Numbered from the stretch's first letter, positions 17,716 to 26,632 are shown. The stretch: DNA of 64,000 bases from CBDFLT01 sp965249225 (GCA_965249225.1 CBDFLT010000009.1:310001-374000), one strand, 5' to 3'. The notes: a model not told the origin generated them from the letters alone. A program made the numbers and translations.

Positions 17716-18212
17716 TGACCCAACCCTCGAAACCCGGCCAGCTCACGATGCATGTTCCGCCAGTGAGTCCCCCGCCAGTATAGCTTGTCGCAAGTGGGAC
17801 AAACGTAGAAGTGGCTCTGGGTCCCGTACACGAACTGTGGAACTCGTTCCTTGACCAGATGCTTCTCGATATATCTCAGCGGCACATTGCATTCAACACA
17901 TAATGAAAACGAGTTCTGGACGCCCAATCCCAGGACCTCTATGACTTGCTGCATCTGCCGTCTGAAGTCATCCGAGGTGACCAGCAACGCCTTAACCCGC
18001 CCAGAGGTGACGCCGCGGCGTTGCATGATATTCCGGTCCCTGGTGATGACAATACGCCCCTCTTCCCCGGCAAGTCTCAGCAGTTCGCCGTCATCGGCCT
18101 CGGGGACGAAGAGGGCATCGTAACCCATTACGCGCAGCCACTTGACGAGCCGGCCGACGTTCAAGTCCACGATAAATCTGGGCCCTGCAAATGGCTGAGG
18201 CCGTGTATCCAT
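17700..18212 (-). CDS. Mut7-C RNAse domain protein
   Basis: A 170-residue protein. A PIN-like Mut7-C domain opens with FIVDLNVGRLVKWLRVMGYD and carries a second acidic motif in RIVITRDRNIM. A C-terminal zinc ribbon has CVEC and CPTC pairs. The family (PF01927) is named after the C. elegans Mut-7 protein and is thought to cut RNA; no bacterial substrate is known to me. The end overlaps the start of the deacetylase gene. Confidence 0.85.
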   Translation of the reverse strand: MDTRPQPFAGPRFIVDLNVGRLVKWLRVMGYDALFVPEADDGELLRLAGEEGRIVITRDRNIMQRRGVTSGRVKALLVTSDDFRRQMQQVIEVLGLGVQNSFSLCVECNVPLRYIEKHLVKERVPQFVYGTQSHFYVCPTCDKLYWRGTHWRNMHRELAGFRGLGQWRGK

Positions 18213-18429
18213 CTGACGACGAGACCATGTGGAAACTTACGGCATTCGGGACGTTGCCCCGACAGGCACACGCATTGTATCAGCCCGTATCGAGGATCGG
18301 AGCAGCTTAACGAATCGAGGGTCCTTCGGAGACAGGGGGAATTCAGGCTTCTTACGGGTGCGGTCCCGGTCTTTCCCAGGACTGCGATGGAGATGTCGCG
18401 CGACTAGTTACCCTGTGCGGGCACCGCGC

Positions 18430-19641
18430 TCAGAACAGCCTGAGCCTTTTAACCAGCCAGCGCAAGATAATGACACCGATGGCCGTGCCGATGGCGCCTG
18501 CAACAATCACCGAAGTGCCAATGCTGCCGGGGTCCGGCCGCTCCGCCAATGGGGTCTCACCAAGCAACCGGGTCTTCCAGCCCTGCTCAAGCTCCTCCAG
18601 GCTCATTCCGTAGGAGTCCTCAACGGATTGGTCAATGCGCTTGCCTTCGTTGATTGCGCCAAGCAGCGCAGCCATTTTTTCCTCTCCGAAGACCTCCATC
18701 ATGTACTCGACGACGTTCCGCGCCTGCGCGTAGAACAGCCCCACGTCGGCGGGCCTGCCGGGAACTCTGTTCATAGAGCGAAGCGGCATGAGTCTGTCGT
18801 CGCGGGCCGCGCGCTCAACGGTAGTCTGCCCTCCGCCGGACCCAGGCTCGAAATACATGGCGAGCCCCTCGTTTAACCAGGATGGAATCCTGGCAAGAGG
18901 AGAGCCCAGGGCCTCATCGATCAGAAGGTGTGTCATCTCGTGGACCATCCCGCCGGTATTCAGCCCGACCAGCACGAACAGATCGTACTCGCCGTAGGCG
19001 AATCCGCCGAAGGTGTGCCCTCTACTGGAGGCCTCACTGATGAACGGAAACGTGCGTCTCGATTCGCGCAGGTCGTTCAGGATCACCGCTTTCATGGGCG
19101 GAACCGACTCCAGGCCCAGCAAACGCTTAACCGGCTCGAGATGTTCGCTGACGTCGGACGCCACGGCGAGGACCTGGTGCTCAGGACGGTTGTGGTAGAG
19201 CACGACCAAATCGCCCTCCCGGACCTCCCGCCACTCGTACCTCGAGTCCCTGTACTCAAGGTAGTAGCGGTCGCTCTCAAATGTGTTACCGTCGGTGTCG
19301 CGGAAAACGTAGTAGTACTCTATGTCAACGCCGGTTGGGATGTAGCTGGCCCCGCTGGTCTTGATCCTGAAGTCCGCCGAGACACGGGTCGCGGGAGTGA
19401 ACTCTGGGTATCCATAGATGACGACATCCTGGCGTCCGAGGCGGTAGTAGACCGTGATCTCGGTGATCTCGGAGTCGCTCTCCACCTCTACACCCAACAC
19501 TATCTCGTCGGGAAACTGAACATCACCCGAGGTGGAAACGACCCGGATCGATTTCTCCGGCTCCGGGTACGTGGCGGGCGCACTTCCGCCGGGCGAGCCG
19601 ATTCCGATGGCTATAGCTGTGGCGAGGCTTAGCAGCAGCAC
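18430..19641 (-). CDS. membrane-anchored MA-family metallopeptidase (gluzincin)
   Basis: A 403-residue protein. A short signal peptide (MLLLSLATAIAIGIG) is followed by a beta-rich domain of about 150 residues. The peptidase domain has HEMTH as the HExxH zinc motif and the third ligand in WLNEGLAMYFE, the spacing of MA-type gluzincins. A single transmembrane helix near the C-terminus is followed by a basic tail (RWLVKRLRLF), placing the catalytic part outside the cell. The start GTG has AGGAAG ten bases upstream. Substrate unknown. Confidence 0.85.
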   Translation of the reverse strand: MLLLSLATAIAIGIGSPGGSAPATYPEPEKSIRVVSTSGDVQFPDEIVLGVEVESDSEITEITVYYRLGRQDVVIYGYPEFTPATRVSADFRIKTSGASYIPTGVDIEYYYVFRDTDGNTFESDRYYLEYRDSRYEWREVREGDLVVLYHNRPEHQVLAVASDVSEHLEPVKRLLGLESVPPMKAVILNDLRESRRTFPFISEASSRGHTFGGFAYGEYDLFVLVGLNTGGMVHEMTHLLIDEALGSPLARIPSWLNEGLAMYFEPGSGGGQTTVERAARDDRLMPLRSMNRVPGRPADVGLFYAQARNVVEYMMEVFGEEKMAALLGAINEGKRIDQSVEDSYGMSLEELEQGWKTRLLGETPLAERPDPGSIGTSVIVAGAIGTAIGVIILRWLVKRLRLF

Positions 19642-19736
19642 TAGTAGTTATCTTCCTGATGCTCTCACTTGTGAAGACGGGAACAGCTGTTCCCCTGACA
19701 ACTAATACGAGTATAAGGCGCAGAAGGGTTTCAGGA

Positions 19737-20381
19737 TCAGATCCCGGCGATCCTTATGGCCGAGTGGACCTTGTAGATGCGGTTGATGTTCAGGAGGAGG
19801 GCCGCAAAATCTTCAACATAGCGTGCGTATTCAAGGCCGCCGCCATCGATAGCGCGCACCCCTTTGATCTGTGTCGCCAGTTTCATTACAAAGGCTTTGG
19901 CCCGCTCATCGTCTGCGCACACCACCACGTCTGAGTCGACGGACTTTTCCGGGTCAAGCAGGTCGTAGGCACTTACGGTCTGAAAGGCGGCTACGACCGT
20001 GGAGTCGGCCAGTATGGCCTGTGCCTGGAGGGAGGCCGATCCCTCCTCGACCGGGACCGCCCTGGCCCGCCCGTTAATGAAGGTCAGCGGAGCGCCGACT
20101 TCAACTACTATCTTACTGGCCAGTTGCTCCTTCAGAGCCTCCAGAGTTTCCCGCTGAGCCTCATATGGCACCGTTATGAACACCGCATCGGACCGGAGGG
20201 CCGCATCGGCGTTGAGCGCTCCCTCAACCGACCTCGATGGGGCCAACTCCAACACGCTTCGGGCGGCCTCGCGGGCGCGTTGGAGATCCCGCGAACCTAT
20301 CAGGACCTGGTCCCCAGATAGGGCAAAGCGCAGGGCAAGCCCCCGACCTTCCGGTCCTGTTCCGCCTATAAATCCAAGCAT
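19737..20381 (-). CDS. npdG: NADPH-dependent F420 reductase-like protein
   Basis: A 214-residue Rossmann protein with the start LGFIGGTGPEGRGLALRFAL and the GSRDLQRAREAA segment of the NpdG/F420H2:NADP oxidoreductase family, which moves hydride between F420 and NADP(H). VVAAFQTVSAYDLLDP matches the conserved mid-region. Presence of the gene suggests that the organism makes or uses F420, although no F420 biosynthesis gene is in the window. A prephenate-dehydrogenase-like role is a weaker alternative. Confidence 0.85.
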   Translation of the reverse strand: MLGFIGGTGPEGRGLALRFALSGDQVLIGSRDLQRAREAARSVLELAPSRSVEGALNADAALRSDAVFITVPYEAQRETLEALKEQLASKIVVEVGAPLTFINGRARAVPVEEGSASLQAQAILADSTVVAAFQTVSAYDLLDPEKSVDSDVVVCADDERAKAFVMKLATQIKGVRAIDGGGLEYARYVEDFAALLLNINRIYKVHSAIRIAGI

Positions 20382-20425
20382 TCGGAAATATCCCTCAGGC
20401 CGGGAATACGTTTATGAAGCCGCTA

Positions 20426-20695
20426 TTAGGAGTCCAGCGGCACCACGTCGGGCTCAACGGTGAGCTCGTGGCTCGCTTGGTACAGCTCCCAGGGGCTGAA
20501 CGACTCAACGAACGCCCGGGCGTCTTCCAAGGTTGGAATGCCCTTCTGAGCGCGGCCGGGATCATAGCCGAAGGTCTTGGCAAACGCGTCGTAGCCACGT
20601 TTGGTCTGACGGATGCCGCCGATCTCCTCCTCACCCTCTCCGTCGGCAAGGACCAGCCGCAACCCCTTTCTTACCTCTTTCCAGTAAATCCTCAC
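20426..20695 (-). CDS. hypothetical protein (89 aa)
   Basis: An 89-residue soluble protein without recognised domains, starting at GTG after a clear GGAGGGA site. It mixes basic and acidic stretches (EVRKGLRLVLADGEGEEEIG) with a tyrosine/phenylalanine-rich middle (YDAFAKTFGYD). It lies 44 bases upstream of the npdG-like gene on the same strand and may be co-transcribed. Confidence 0.55.
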   Translation of the reverse strand: MRIYWKEVRKGLRLVLADGEGEEEIGGIRQTKRGYDAFAKTFGYDPGRAQKGIPTLEDARAFVESFSPWELYQASHELTVEPDVVPLDS

Positions 20696-20814
20696 GGATC
20701 GCTCCCTCCATCCAACCTCTATCCGTATTTAGCGTATAACAGTTTACTCTAGCGACAAGCCCGCGGCCAATGCAAGCCTAATGGCGGTGCCAAGGCGCAT
20801 TTTGTCCCTAAAGG

Positions 20815-20835
20815 ACCTCCCCGCCCCAGGGAGGT
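20815..20835. repeat. intergenic hairpin, 7-bp stem
   Basis: ACCTCCC and GGGAGGT are separated by seven bases. The hairpin lies between the divergent small unknown gene and the EF-G paralogue, upstream of the EF-G promoter. There is no T-run on either side, so it is not a standard terminator. Confidence 0.35.
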
Positions 20836-20890
20836 TACTCCCCTCTCCCTAGCCCCTACTAGGACCGAACGGCTTCCCGGCCACTTGGCG

Positions 20891-20919
20891 TTGCCAGCAA
20901 GTTGGGGTTTTATTAAAAT
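20891..20919 (+). promoter_or_regulatory. sigma70-like promoter of the EF-G paralogue
   Basis: TTGCCA and TAAAAT are 17 bases apart (each one base from consensus). The predicted transcript start is about 26 bases before the ATG, leaving room for the AGGAG site at 20940. Confidence 0.6.
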
Positions 20920-20951
20920 GAACCCACGCACCAACACACAGGAGTCAGAAT

Positions 20952-23000
20952 ATGCCGGCATTTCCCTCGGACCGTATTCGCAACGTGGTACTACTTTCCC
21001 ACAGCGGTGCCGGTAAGACTGTACTCTCAGAAGCCATGCTTCATACGGCCGGCGTGATCACAAGAATCGGGACGACGGAGGACGGCAACACCACCTCAGA
21101 CTTCGAGCCCGAGGAGGTGCGCCGCCAGACCAGCGTTCAGACCTCCATCCTGACCAGCCAGTGGAGGGACCACAAGATCAACCTGATCGACACGCCGGGC
21201 TACGCGGACTTTCGAGGCGAGGTCATTTCCGGGATTCGAGTGGCCGACGGAGCCCTCATTGTAGTTGCCGGGCCGTCGGGGGTCGAGGTCGGCACACGCG
21301 AGATGTGGCGACTGGTGGAGGAGCGAAAGCTACCTCGCATGGTCTTTGTCAGCAAGATGGACCGGGACAACGCCGACGCCCGACGAATAATGGACACGTT
21401 GCAAGAGGCCTTTGGGAAAAGCTGCGTGCCCATCCAGTCTCCCATAGGTGCTCAGGCGGACTTTTCAGGAATCGTCGACCTTCTCGACAAAAACGCTGAA
21501 ATCACGGACGGCCTACAAGATCAGGTGGAGGCCGCCCGCGAGCGGATGGTCGAGGCGGCCGCTGAGGTGGACGACGACCTATCCACCAAATACCTGGAGG
21601 GTAAAGAGCTAACTTCCGACGAGGTGATTCAAGGGCTCAAACAGGGTGTGGCGGCGGGAACGATTTTCCCGGTACTGTTTGGTTCCTCCACAGATGGAAC
21701 CGGGGCTAAAGAAGTCCTGAACGCGGTCGTCGACTTCATGCCGGCTCCGGGAAAGGGCGCACCGGTCGAGGCCACCAAACCATCCGGCGGCGATAAAGTC
21801 TCTCTATCAGGCGATAGCTCCGAACCGCTGGCCGCGGTCGTATTTAAGACCTCAGCCGACCCTTTCGTGGGCAAGCTTTCCCTCGTCAGGGTATACAGCG
21901 GAACGTTTAAGAGCGACTCCCAGGTATGGAACGCCAGCAAAGGTGAAGGCGAGCGAGTAGGTCAGGTCTTCGCGATAAGGGGGAAGTCTCAGGAGCCTGT
22001 GGACGCTCTGGGGCCAGGCGGCATCGGGGCGGTAGCAAAGCTCTCCTCCGCCCTCACCGGCCACACCCTTGGCCAGAAGGAGAACCCTCTGGTGCTTGAC
22101 GGGCTTGAGTTCCCGCATCCTGTCTACCAGATGGCGGTCTACCCCAAGTCGAAAGCCGACTTGGACAAAATGACCGGGGCGCTTTCACGCATCGCGGAGG
22201 AGGACCCGAGTCTGTCAGTAACCCGGGAGCCCGATACCCAGGAGATGCTCCTCGGGGGTCTAGGGGATGTTCACGTCGAGATTGCGGTCGAGAAGATGAA
22301 GCGGAAGTTCGGCGTCAAGATCCTCTTGGAATTGCCCAAGGTCCCTTACAAGGAGACCATCGCCTCGGCCGCCAGGGTCGAATACCGACACAAGAAGCAG
22401 ACCGGCGGCCATGGCCAGTTCGGCCACGTCTGGCTGGAGCTTGAACCACTGCCAAGGGGCAAAGGCTTCGAATTCAAATCGAAAATCGTAGGCGGCGCCG
22501 TCCCGAGAGAGTACATCCCCCCAGTGGAAAAAGGCATCAACAAGGCGATGGCGGACGGGGTGGTGGCAGGATACCCCGTGGTCGATCTAAAGGCGACACT
22601 GGTCGACGGCAGCTATCATCCCGTCGACTCATCAGGCATTTGCTTCGAGATAGCCGGAGGCCACGCCCTGTCGAAGGGGATGAAGGAGGCCAACCCGGTC
22701 CTCATAGAGCCCATTATGCGTGCGGAGATTACGGTGCCCGACGCCTATGCGGGAGACGTTATCGGCGAGCTGAACAGCAAACGCGGCAGGATCCAGGGCA
22801 TGATGCCCCAGGGCGACGGCACCACGCTTGTGGAGGCCGAGGTGCCGCAGGCTGAAATGCTCAGATACGCCACTGAGCTACGCTCTCAGACCCAGGGACT
22901 CGGCTCCTTCACGGTGGAGTTCGACCACTACGAGGAGGTGCCGAAGCACCTGGAGGAGCGCATCGTCGAGTCCAAAGAGCAGAAAGAGGCCGGTGTGTAG
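20952..23000 (+). CDS. elongation factor G-like GTPase (EF-G paralogue)
   Basis: A 682-residue translational GTPase with all five EF-G domains. G motifs: SHSGAGKT (P-loop, in place of AHIDAGKT), DTPGYADF and SKMD (in place of NKMD). Domain III reads DVHVEIAVEKMKRKFG, domain IV GGHGQFGHVWLELEPL. The departures in the G motifs fit the EF-G-like (FusA2-type) subgroup rather than the main factor, which normally sits with the ribosomal protein genes. Whether it drives translocation or a recycling or stress role is not readable from sequence. Confidence 0.88.
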   Translation: MPAFPSDRIRNVVLLSHSGAGKTVLSEAMLHTAGVITRIGTTEDGNTTSDFEPEEVRRQTSVQTSILTSQWRDHKINLIDTPGYADFRGEVISGIRVADGALIVVAGPSGVEVGTREMWRLVEERKLPRMVFVSKMDRDNADARRIMDTLQEAFGKSCVPIQSPIGAQADFSGIVDLLDKNAEITDGLQDQVEAARERMVEAAAEVDDDLSTKYLEGKELTSDEVIQGLKQGVAAGTIFPVLFGSSTDGTGAKEVLNAVVDFMPAPGKGAPVEATKPSGGDKVSLSGDSSEPLAAVVFKTSADPFVGKLSLVRVYSGTFKSDSQVWNASKGEGERVGQVFAIRGKSQEPVDALGPGGIGAVAKLSSALTGHTLGQKENPLVLDGLEFPHPVYQMAVYPKSKADLDKMTGALSRIAEEDPSLSVTREPDTQEMLLGGLGDVHVEIAVEKMKRKFGVKILLELPKVPYKETIASAARVEYRHKKQTGGHGQFGHVWLELEPLPRGKGFEFKSKIVGGAVPREYIPPVEKGINKAMADGVVAGYPVVDLKATLVDGSYHPVDSSGICFEIAGGHALSKGMKEANPVLIEPIMRAEITVPDAYAGDVIGELNSKRGRIQGMMPQGDGTTLVEAEVPQAEMLRYATELRSQTQGLGSFTVEFDHYEEVPKHLEERIVESKEQKEAGV

Positions 23001-23060
23001 CCGCCGTAGCTACTCTGGCCGCAGGTAACCCGCCCCAGCCCGCCAGCCTAGAAGCCCGCC

Positions 23061-23501
23061 TTACTCCCCCGCGGACCAGATAGATTGGTAGTTGTCGCCG
23101 CGCACCACGGCGATCAGCTCGGCTTTCTCAAGCTGCCTCAACTCCTGTAGGATCGAGTCGCAGGCAGAGGCGACCTCGGAGTGCCCGGAGGCGACGAACC
23201 GGTTGACGATACGCTCCCACACGCCCAGTTCCACCAGGCTATCAACGTAGCGGAGCCAGGGAATCAGGATAATGTTTCGGACCCTGGGAAAACCCGGGCG
23301 CAAGCGGCGAATCGTCCGCATCCTCTCTTGAGGAGAGGCCGCCATCGGCATGATACGCACCATGGGACCTTCCTTTTCGTTGGAGCGGGTGTCGATCACG
23401 ACCGCTCTCCGAAAGGTCGGGAAGAAAAGAGACATCACTTCGGCTTTGTCGATATTCTCGATGATGTCTTGGAGATCGTCCTCAGAATCGGCGTCCATCA
23501 C
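23061..23501 (-). CDS. conserved hypothetical protein downstream of etfBA (146 aa)
   Basis: A 146-residue soluble protein I do not recognise. An acidic N-terminus (DADSEDDLQDIIENIDKAE) precedes a strand-rich middle (RRAVVIDTRSNEKEGPMVRI), an arginine-rich segment and a C-terminal helix with SILQELRQLEKAELIAVVRG. Start at GTG or the adjacent ATG after GGAGGTG. It follows etfA by 19 bases on the same strand, so a link to electron-transfer flavoprotein function is possible but only inferred. Confidence 0.7.
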   Translation of the reverse strand: MMDADSEDDLQDIIENIDKAEVMSLFFPTFRRAVVIDTRSNEKEGPMVRIMPMAASPQERMRTIRRLRPGFPRVRNIILIPWLRYVDSLVELGVWERIVNRFVASGHSEVASACDSILQELRQLEKAELIAVVRGDNYQSIWSAGE

Positions 23502-23520
23502 GATTCACCTCCGCGAGACG

Positions 23521-24513
23521 TCAGGAGCTGACCAGTTCCCGGACAGTCTCTATGAATGCCGGGAGCACCTTTGACCAGTCACCCACGACGCCGAAATCGG
23601 CCTCCTTGAAGATGTTGGCGGCGGAGTCTTTGTTGATAGCCACCAGGCTCTTGGCCCCGGAGCAGCCCGCCATGTGCTGGCTGGCGCCGGAGATTCCCAC
23701 GGTGATATAGAGATTGGGTGTGATAGTCTTCCCAGTCAGACCAACCTGGTGGGAATGGTCCAACCAACCGGCGTCACAGGCGGCGCGGGAGGCCCCCATC
23801 GTCCCACCCAGGAGCACCGCTAGCTCCTCCAACTGCTTGAACGGCTCGGGGCCGCCCAGACCACGCCCACCGCTGATGACAACAGGAGCATCCTCCAGTC
23901 GCATGCCCCCCGCCTCCTGCCTGACCACCTCTACAGTTTTCGTCCGCGTTATGGAGGAGCCCAGGCCGGGTTCAAACGTCTCCACCTCCCCACTGCGCCT
24001 GGAATCAGGCTCCAACGGTTCGACGGCCTTTGGCCTCATGGTCACCACCTGGGGATCGCCCTCCGCGAAAGTGACACTGGCCATGGCATTGCCACCGTAA
24101 ACGGGCCTCATGGCCCCGACACGGCCGGTGTCGCCATCGATCCACACGTCAACGCAGTCCTGGGCCAGTCCAGCGCCAAGCCTAAAAGCCAGCCTAGGAC
24201 CGAGGTCCCGCCCAATTACGGTCCTTCCCAGCAGCACCACGCTTGGCCCAACGTGCTTGCACAGCTTCTCGAAAGCCGCCAGCTGTGTTTCAACCCCCGG
24301 ATCCGTCAGCATCGGGTCCTGCACCAGGTACACCTTGTCGGCGCCCTGAGCAATAGCATCGGCGGATACACCGTCTAGCCCACTCCCCGGCAACGCCGCC
24401 GAGACTTGATCACCGGACGCTTCAGCCAGCTTACGACCGGCCGCCAGCAACTCGCCGGTCGTCGCATCCAGCTTATTTTCCACAACCCCTCCCAGAACAA
24501 GAACCTCACCCAT
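23521..24513 (-). CDS. etfA: electron transfer flavoprotein alpha subunit
   Basis: A 330-residue ETF alpha subunit (FixB family). The C-terminal FAD-binding domain is complete: VVISGGRGLGG, LGGTMGASRAACDAGWLDHS, QVGLTGKTITPNLYITVGIS and GCSGAKSLVAINKDSAANIF. It forms a dimer with EtfB and passes electrons from acyl-CoA and related dehydrogenases towards the quinone pool. EtfB lies 75 bases upstream on the same strand. Confidence 0.95.
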   Translation of the reverse strand: MGEVLVLGGVVENKLDATTGELLAAGRKLAEASGDQVSAALPGSGLDGVSADAIAQGADKVYLVQDPMLTDPGVETQLAAFEKLCKHVGPSVVLLGRTVIGRDLGPRLAFRLGAGLAQDCVDVWIDGDTGRVGAMRPVYGGNAMASVTFAEGDPQVVTMRPKAVEPLEPDSRRSGEVETFEPGLGSSITRTKTVEVVRQEAGGMRLEDAPVVISGGRGLGGPEPFKQLEELAVLLGGTMGASRAACDAGWLDHSHQVGLTGKTITPNLYITVGISGASQHMAGCSGAKSLVAINKDSAANIFKEADFGVVGDWSKVLPAFIETVRELVSS

Positions 24514-24588
24514 TCAGATAACCTCTCTAAAATCAGCCCGCGAGACTCTCACCCACTTCGAAAGGCGCAGGGCATTGTTGAATCGTTC

Positions 24589-25386
24589 CTAGATCAGATT
24601 CGCTTCCCGCAGCCTGAGCGCAAGCCTGCGGCCAACATCCGCTTCGTCCTCACCCTCGATAAACTCACACCTCTTCTCACCCACCGGCATGAACAGATCG
24701 GTCAACAGCACCTTACGAGCAAGGTGGGCCTCGGAAAGTCCCACATCCGCGACCGACCAAACCGTTGGGGTCTTGCGAGAGGCAGTCATAATGCCTCGCA
24801 GCGTGGGGTAGCGTGCCTCGCCCAGCTCGTTGCTGACCGTCACCAGAGCGGGTAGCGGCGCCTGTACCACCTCGTAGCCATCTATGAGCGTCCGATGTAC
24901 CGTCAGGACGCCATCTACGACCTCGACCTTGCTAGCGACGGTAATGCAGGGCACGCCCAACATCTCGGCGATCCCCATAGGAACTTGGGCGTTATCCCAG
25001 TCGGAGGCCTGGCGGCCACACAGGATCACATCGAAGGAGCCGAGCTTCCGGATGGCCTCCGTGAGGGCGTAGGCGGTACCAAAGGCATCCAAATCGGCCA
25101 CCGCCGGGTCGTCCATCAGCACAAGCTGGTCGACGCCCATGGAGAGGGGCTTCTTTATCACGTCCATGATGAAGCCGGTACCCAAGGATAGGACGGTTAC
25201 GTTGGCGTCACCCGCGTCCTTGATGCGCAGCGCGGCCTCCACCGCGTTCTCGTCGAAGCCGTTGATGACCGGGGGGATGTCCGCTGGGAGAACTACCTTT
25301 TTCTCGGTGGAGTCGACCTTGAACGCGGAAACCGGAGTCTCAGGGTCGATCACCTGCTTGACGCAGACGACAACGTTCAGGGCCAA
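24589..25386 (-). CDS. etfB: electron transfer flavoprotein beta subunit
   Basis: A 265-residue ETF beta subunit with the FixA-type start (LNVVVCVKQVIDPETPVSAF) and the AMP/FAD-side signature VILCGRQASDWDNAQVPMGI. TTG start after GGGAGAG. First gene of etfB-etfA and the 146-residue unknown. Acyl-CoA dehydrogenases that would feed it are not in this window. Confidence 0.95.
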   Translation of the reverse strand: MALNVVVCVKQVIDPETPVSAFKVDSTEKKVVLPADIPPVINGFDENAVEAALRIKDAGDANVTVLSLGTGFIMDVIKKPLSMGVDQLVLMDDPAVADLDAFGTAYALTEAIRKLGSFDVILCGRQASDWDNAQVPMGIAEMLGVPCITVASKVEVVDGVLTVHRTLIDGYEVVQAPLPALVTVSNELGEARYPTLRGIMTASRKTPTVWSVADVGLSEAHLARKVLLTDLFMPVGEKRCEFIEGEDEADVGRRLALRLREANLI

Positions 25387-25448
25387 GTAACTCTCCCAGA
25401 GGCTATTTCAAAAACTTATTTCGTCCTTTAGTGAGACCCCATCGGCGA

Positions 25449-25496
25449 GGTGTTACGGAAACCGTTTCCGGGTCGTACGAGGGGCAACACCGTAAC
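25449..25496. repeat. two overlapping inverted repeats upstream of etfB
   Basis: GTTACGG (25452-25458) pairs with CCGTAAC (25490-25496), and GGTGTT (25449-25454) pairs with AACACC (25486-25491). Between them lies the near-palindrome GGAAACCGTTTCC at 25457-25469. On the minus strand this is 60-110 bases upstream of etfB, a possible operator or leader structure. Confidence 0.4.
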
Positions 25497-25747
25497 GATG
25501 GCCTCACAGCAATGATGGAATATAGCACCGGCCTACAGGGGTGTCAACGCGCAGGGACAAAGAAGACCGCGGTGAGAGCCTTGAGGACACCAGTGAATCG
25601 AGTTACGTTCCTGACACCGGAACTCGTTGAGAAATACCTGACGAAACCAGAGCACATCCGGTCGAAGTCAGTAACTATCCTTCGTAGACATACCCATTAA
25701 TCGCCACGACCACTAGGCTCGGATTTTGCGAAATTACAACACTTGTT

Positions 25748-25763
25748 CCGAACAGGAGTTCGG
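25748..25763. promoter_or_regulatory. candidate LexA (SOS) box
   Basis: CCGAACAGGAGTTCGG is a perfect 6+6 palindrome and contains GAAC-N4-GTTC, the Gram-positive-type LexA operator also reported for Dehalococcoides. The window encodes a LexA with a near-identical box at its own promoter. No DNA-repair gene adjoins this site, so its target is unclear. Confidence 0.5.
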
Positions 25764-25804
25764 GTTCTCGTCATAAAATCCACGATTTTTGCTTAATCCG
25801 GCCC

Positions 25805-25833
25805 TTGACACTAATAACTAGAAGTGATTTAGA
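25805..25833 (+). promoter_or_regulatory. possible promoter within the gene-free gap
   Basis: A perfect TTGACA is followed after 17 bases by TTTAGA, a weak -10 element. Transcription would give a leader of nearly 300 bases before the zinc-ribbon gene, containing the hairpin at 25895-25936. Confidence 0.35.
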
Positions 25834-25894
25834 CTTATCCGGGATAGTTATCAAATTACATCGGGACTAGTACCAAACTTCTATTGTGCTTTTC

Positions 25895-25936
25895 CTCCAA
25901 GTGTCTATGGGTGTATGCACCCATGCTCTATTGGAG
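25895..25936. repeat. extended hairpin with tetraloop
   Basis: The inner stem ATGGGTG/CACCCAT (7 bp) closes a TATG loop. A symmetric six-by-six internal loop follows, then the outer stem CTCCAA/TTGGAG (6 bp). All Watson-Crick pairs in both stems are perfect. No T-run follows, so it is not an ordinary terminator. Confidence 0.5.
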
Positions 25937-26134
25937 ATCAAGTCCAGGATCGGCCCTTTAGCTGACATCTAGCTCAACTAACTCATCATAGCCCGCGGGG
26001 CCATACGCCCAAGGCGCCGCTCTCACACCAAACTAAAAGGCCTATCAATCGTTTTACACACTCAAAGCTCGCTAACATTACGTTTCCCGGTCGCAGACCA
26101 GTAGCGGACTCGTCCGGCACTAAGGAGGCTCACA

Positions 26135-26563
26135 GTGGTTGCCAATCCAATCCCGATACAATCTCCCACCGATTTCATAAGGTGTCCCAGATGCGAGCGT
26201 TCTCTCGCCATGGGCTACGACGAGCCTGAGTGCCTCACATGCGGATACGCGGACTACAGCTACACCATAATAACCCGTAACGGCATGAGCAAAAACCCGG
26301 TCAGCTCAGGGACCGCATTTGTGGTGAGATACGGTGGCGACGCCTCCTTCCTAGACGAAGTCACGACTGTGGTGAAGGCACAGCGCAAGGGTAACCGCCT
26401 TGTCCTGGTGGTCCAGTGCCCGTTCTGCGGGAACGGAAACAAGATGGAGGAGTCGTCGTTATCAGGCAAGCGCAGAGAGGCGAGGGAGGAGCGGTTCAAG
26501 TGCAATGAGAGCCACCGGCTCTCATTGACGCCGGGAAAGCACGGGGCCTTTACCTGGAAGTAA
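26135..26563 (+). CDS. zinc-ribbon protein (142 aa)
   Basis: A 142-residue protein with two zinc ribbons: CPRC...CLTC near residues 17-36, and CPFC near residue 95, which may be completed by a CN.SH pair (FKCNESH). A strand-rich segment separates them. The GTG start has a strong AAGGAGG site. I know no function; the architecture suits nucleic-acid binding. It sits after the 748-base gap that carries a LexA-like box and hairpin, and before a MetF-like gene. Confidence 0.7.
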   Translation: MVANPIPIQSPTDFIRCPRCERSLAMGYDEPECLTCGYADYSYTIITRNGMSKNPVSSGTAFVVRYGGDASFLDEVTTVVKAQRKGNRLVLVVQCPFCGNGNKMEESSLSGKRREAREERFKCNESHRLSLTPGKHGAFTWK

Positions 26564-26632
26564 CACTATAGCACGTACCTAACCGGGCACCGCTGGGACC
26601 CATCGGCTGCGCCGGGCAGAGAAAACGACAAT

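Larger units (their letters stand above)
25387..26134. other. 748-base region without a supported gene
   Basis: The stretch between divergent etfB and the zinc-ribbon gene has lower GC than its surroundings. An 89-codon frame at 25431-25700 exists but shows no family features or ribosome binding site. What can be seen are overlapping inverted repeats at 25449-25496, a GAAC-N4-GTTC box at 25748-25763, a TTGACA element at 25805 and a long hairpin at 25895-25936. A regulatory region, a small RNA or a decayed gene are all possible. Confidence 0.6.

Noticed and set aside
25431..25700. An 89-codon frame in the gap beside etfB
   Set aside because: No ribosome binding site and no recognisable sequence; the C-terminal half is mildly protein-like, but too weak to report as a gene.
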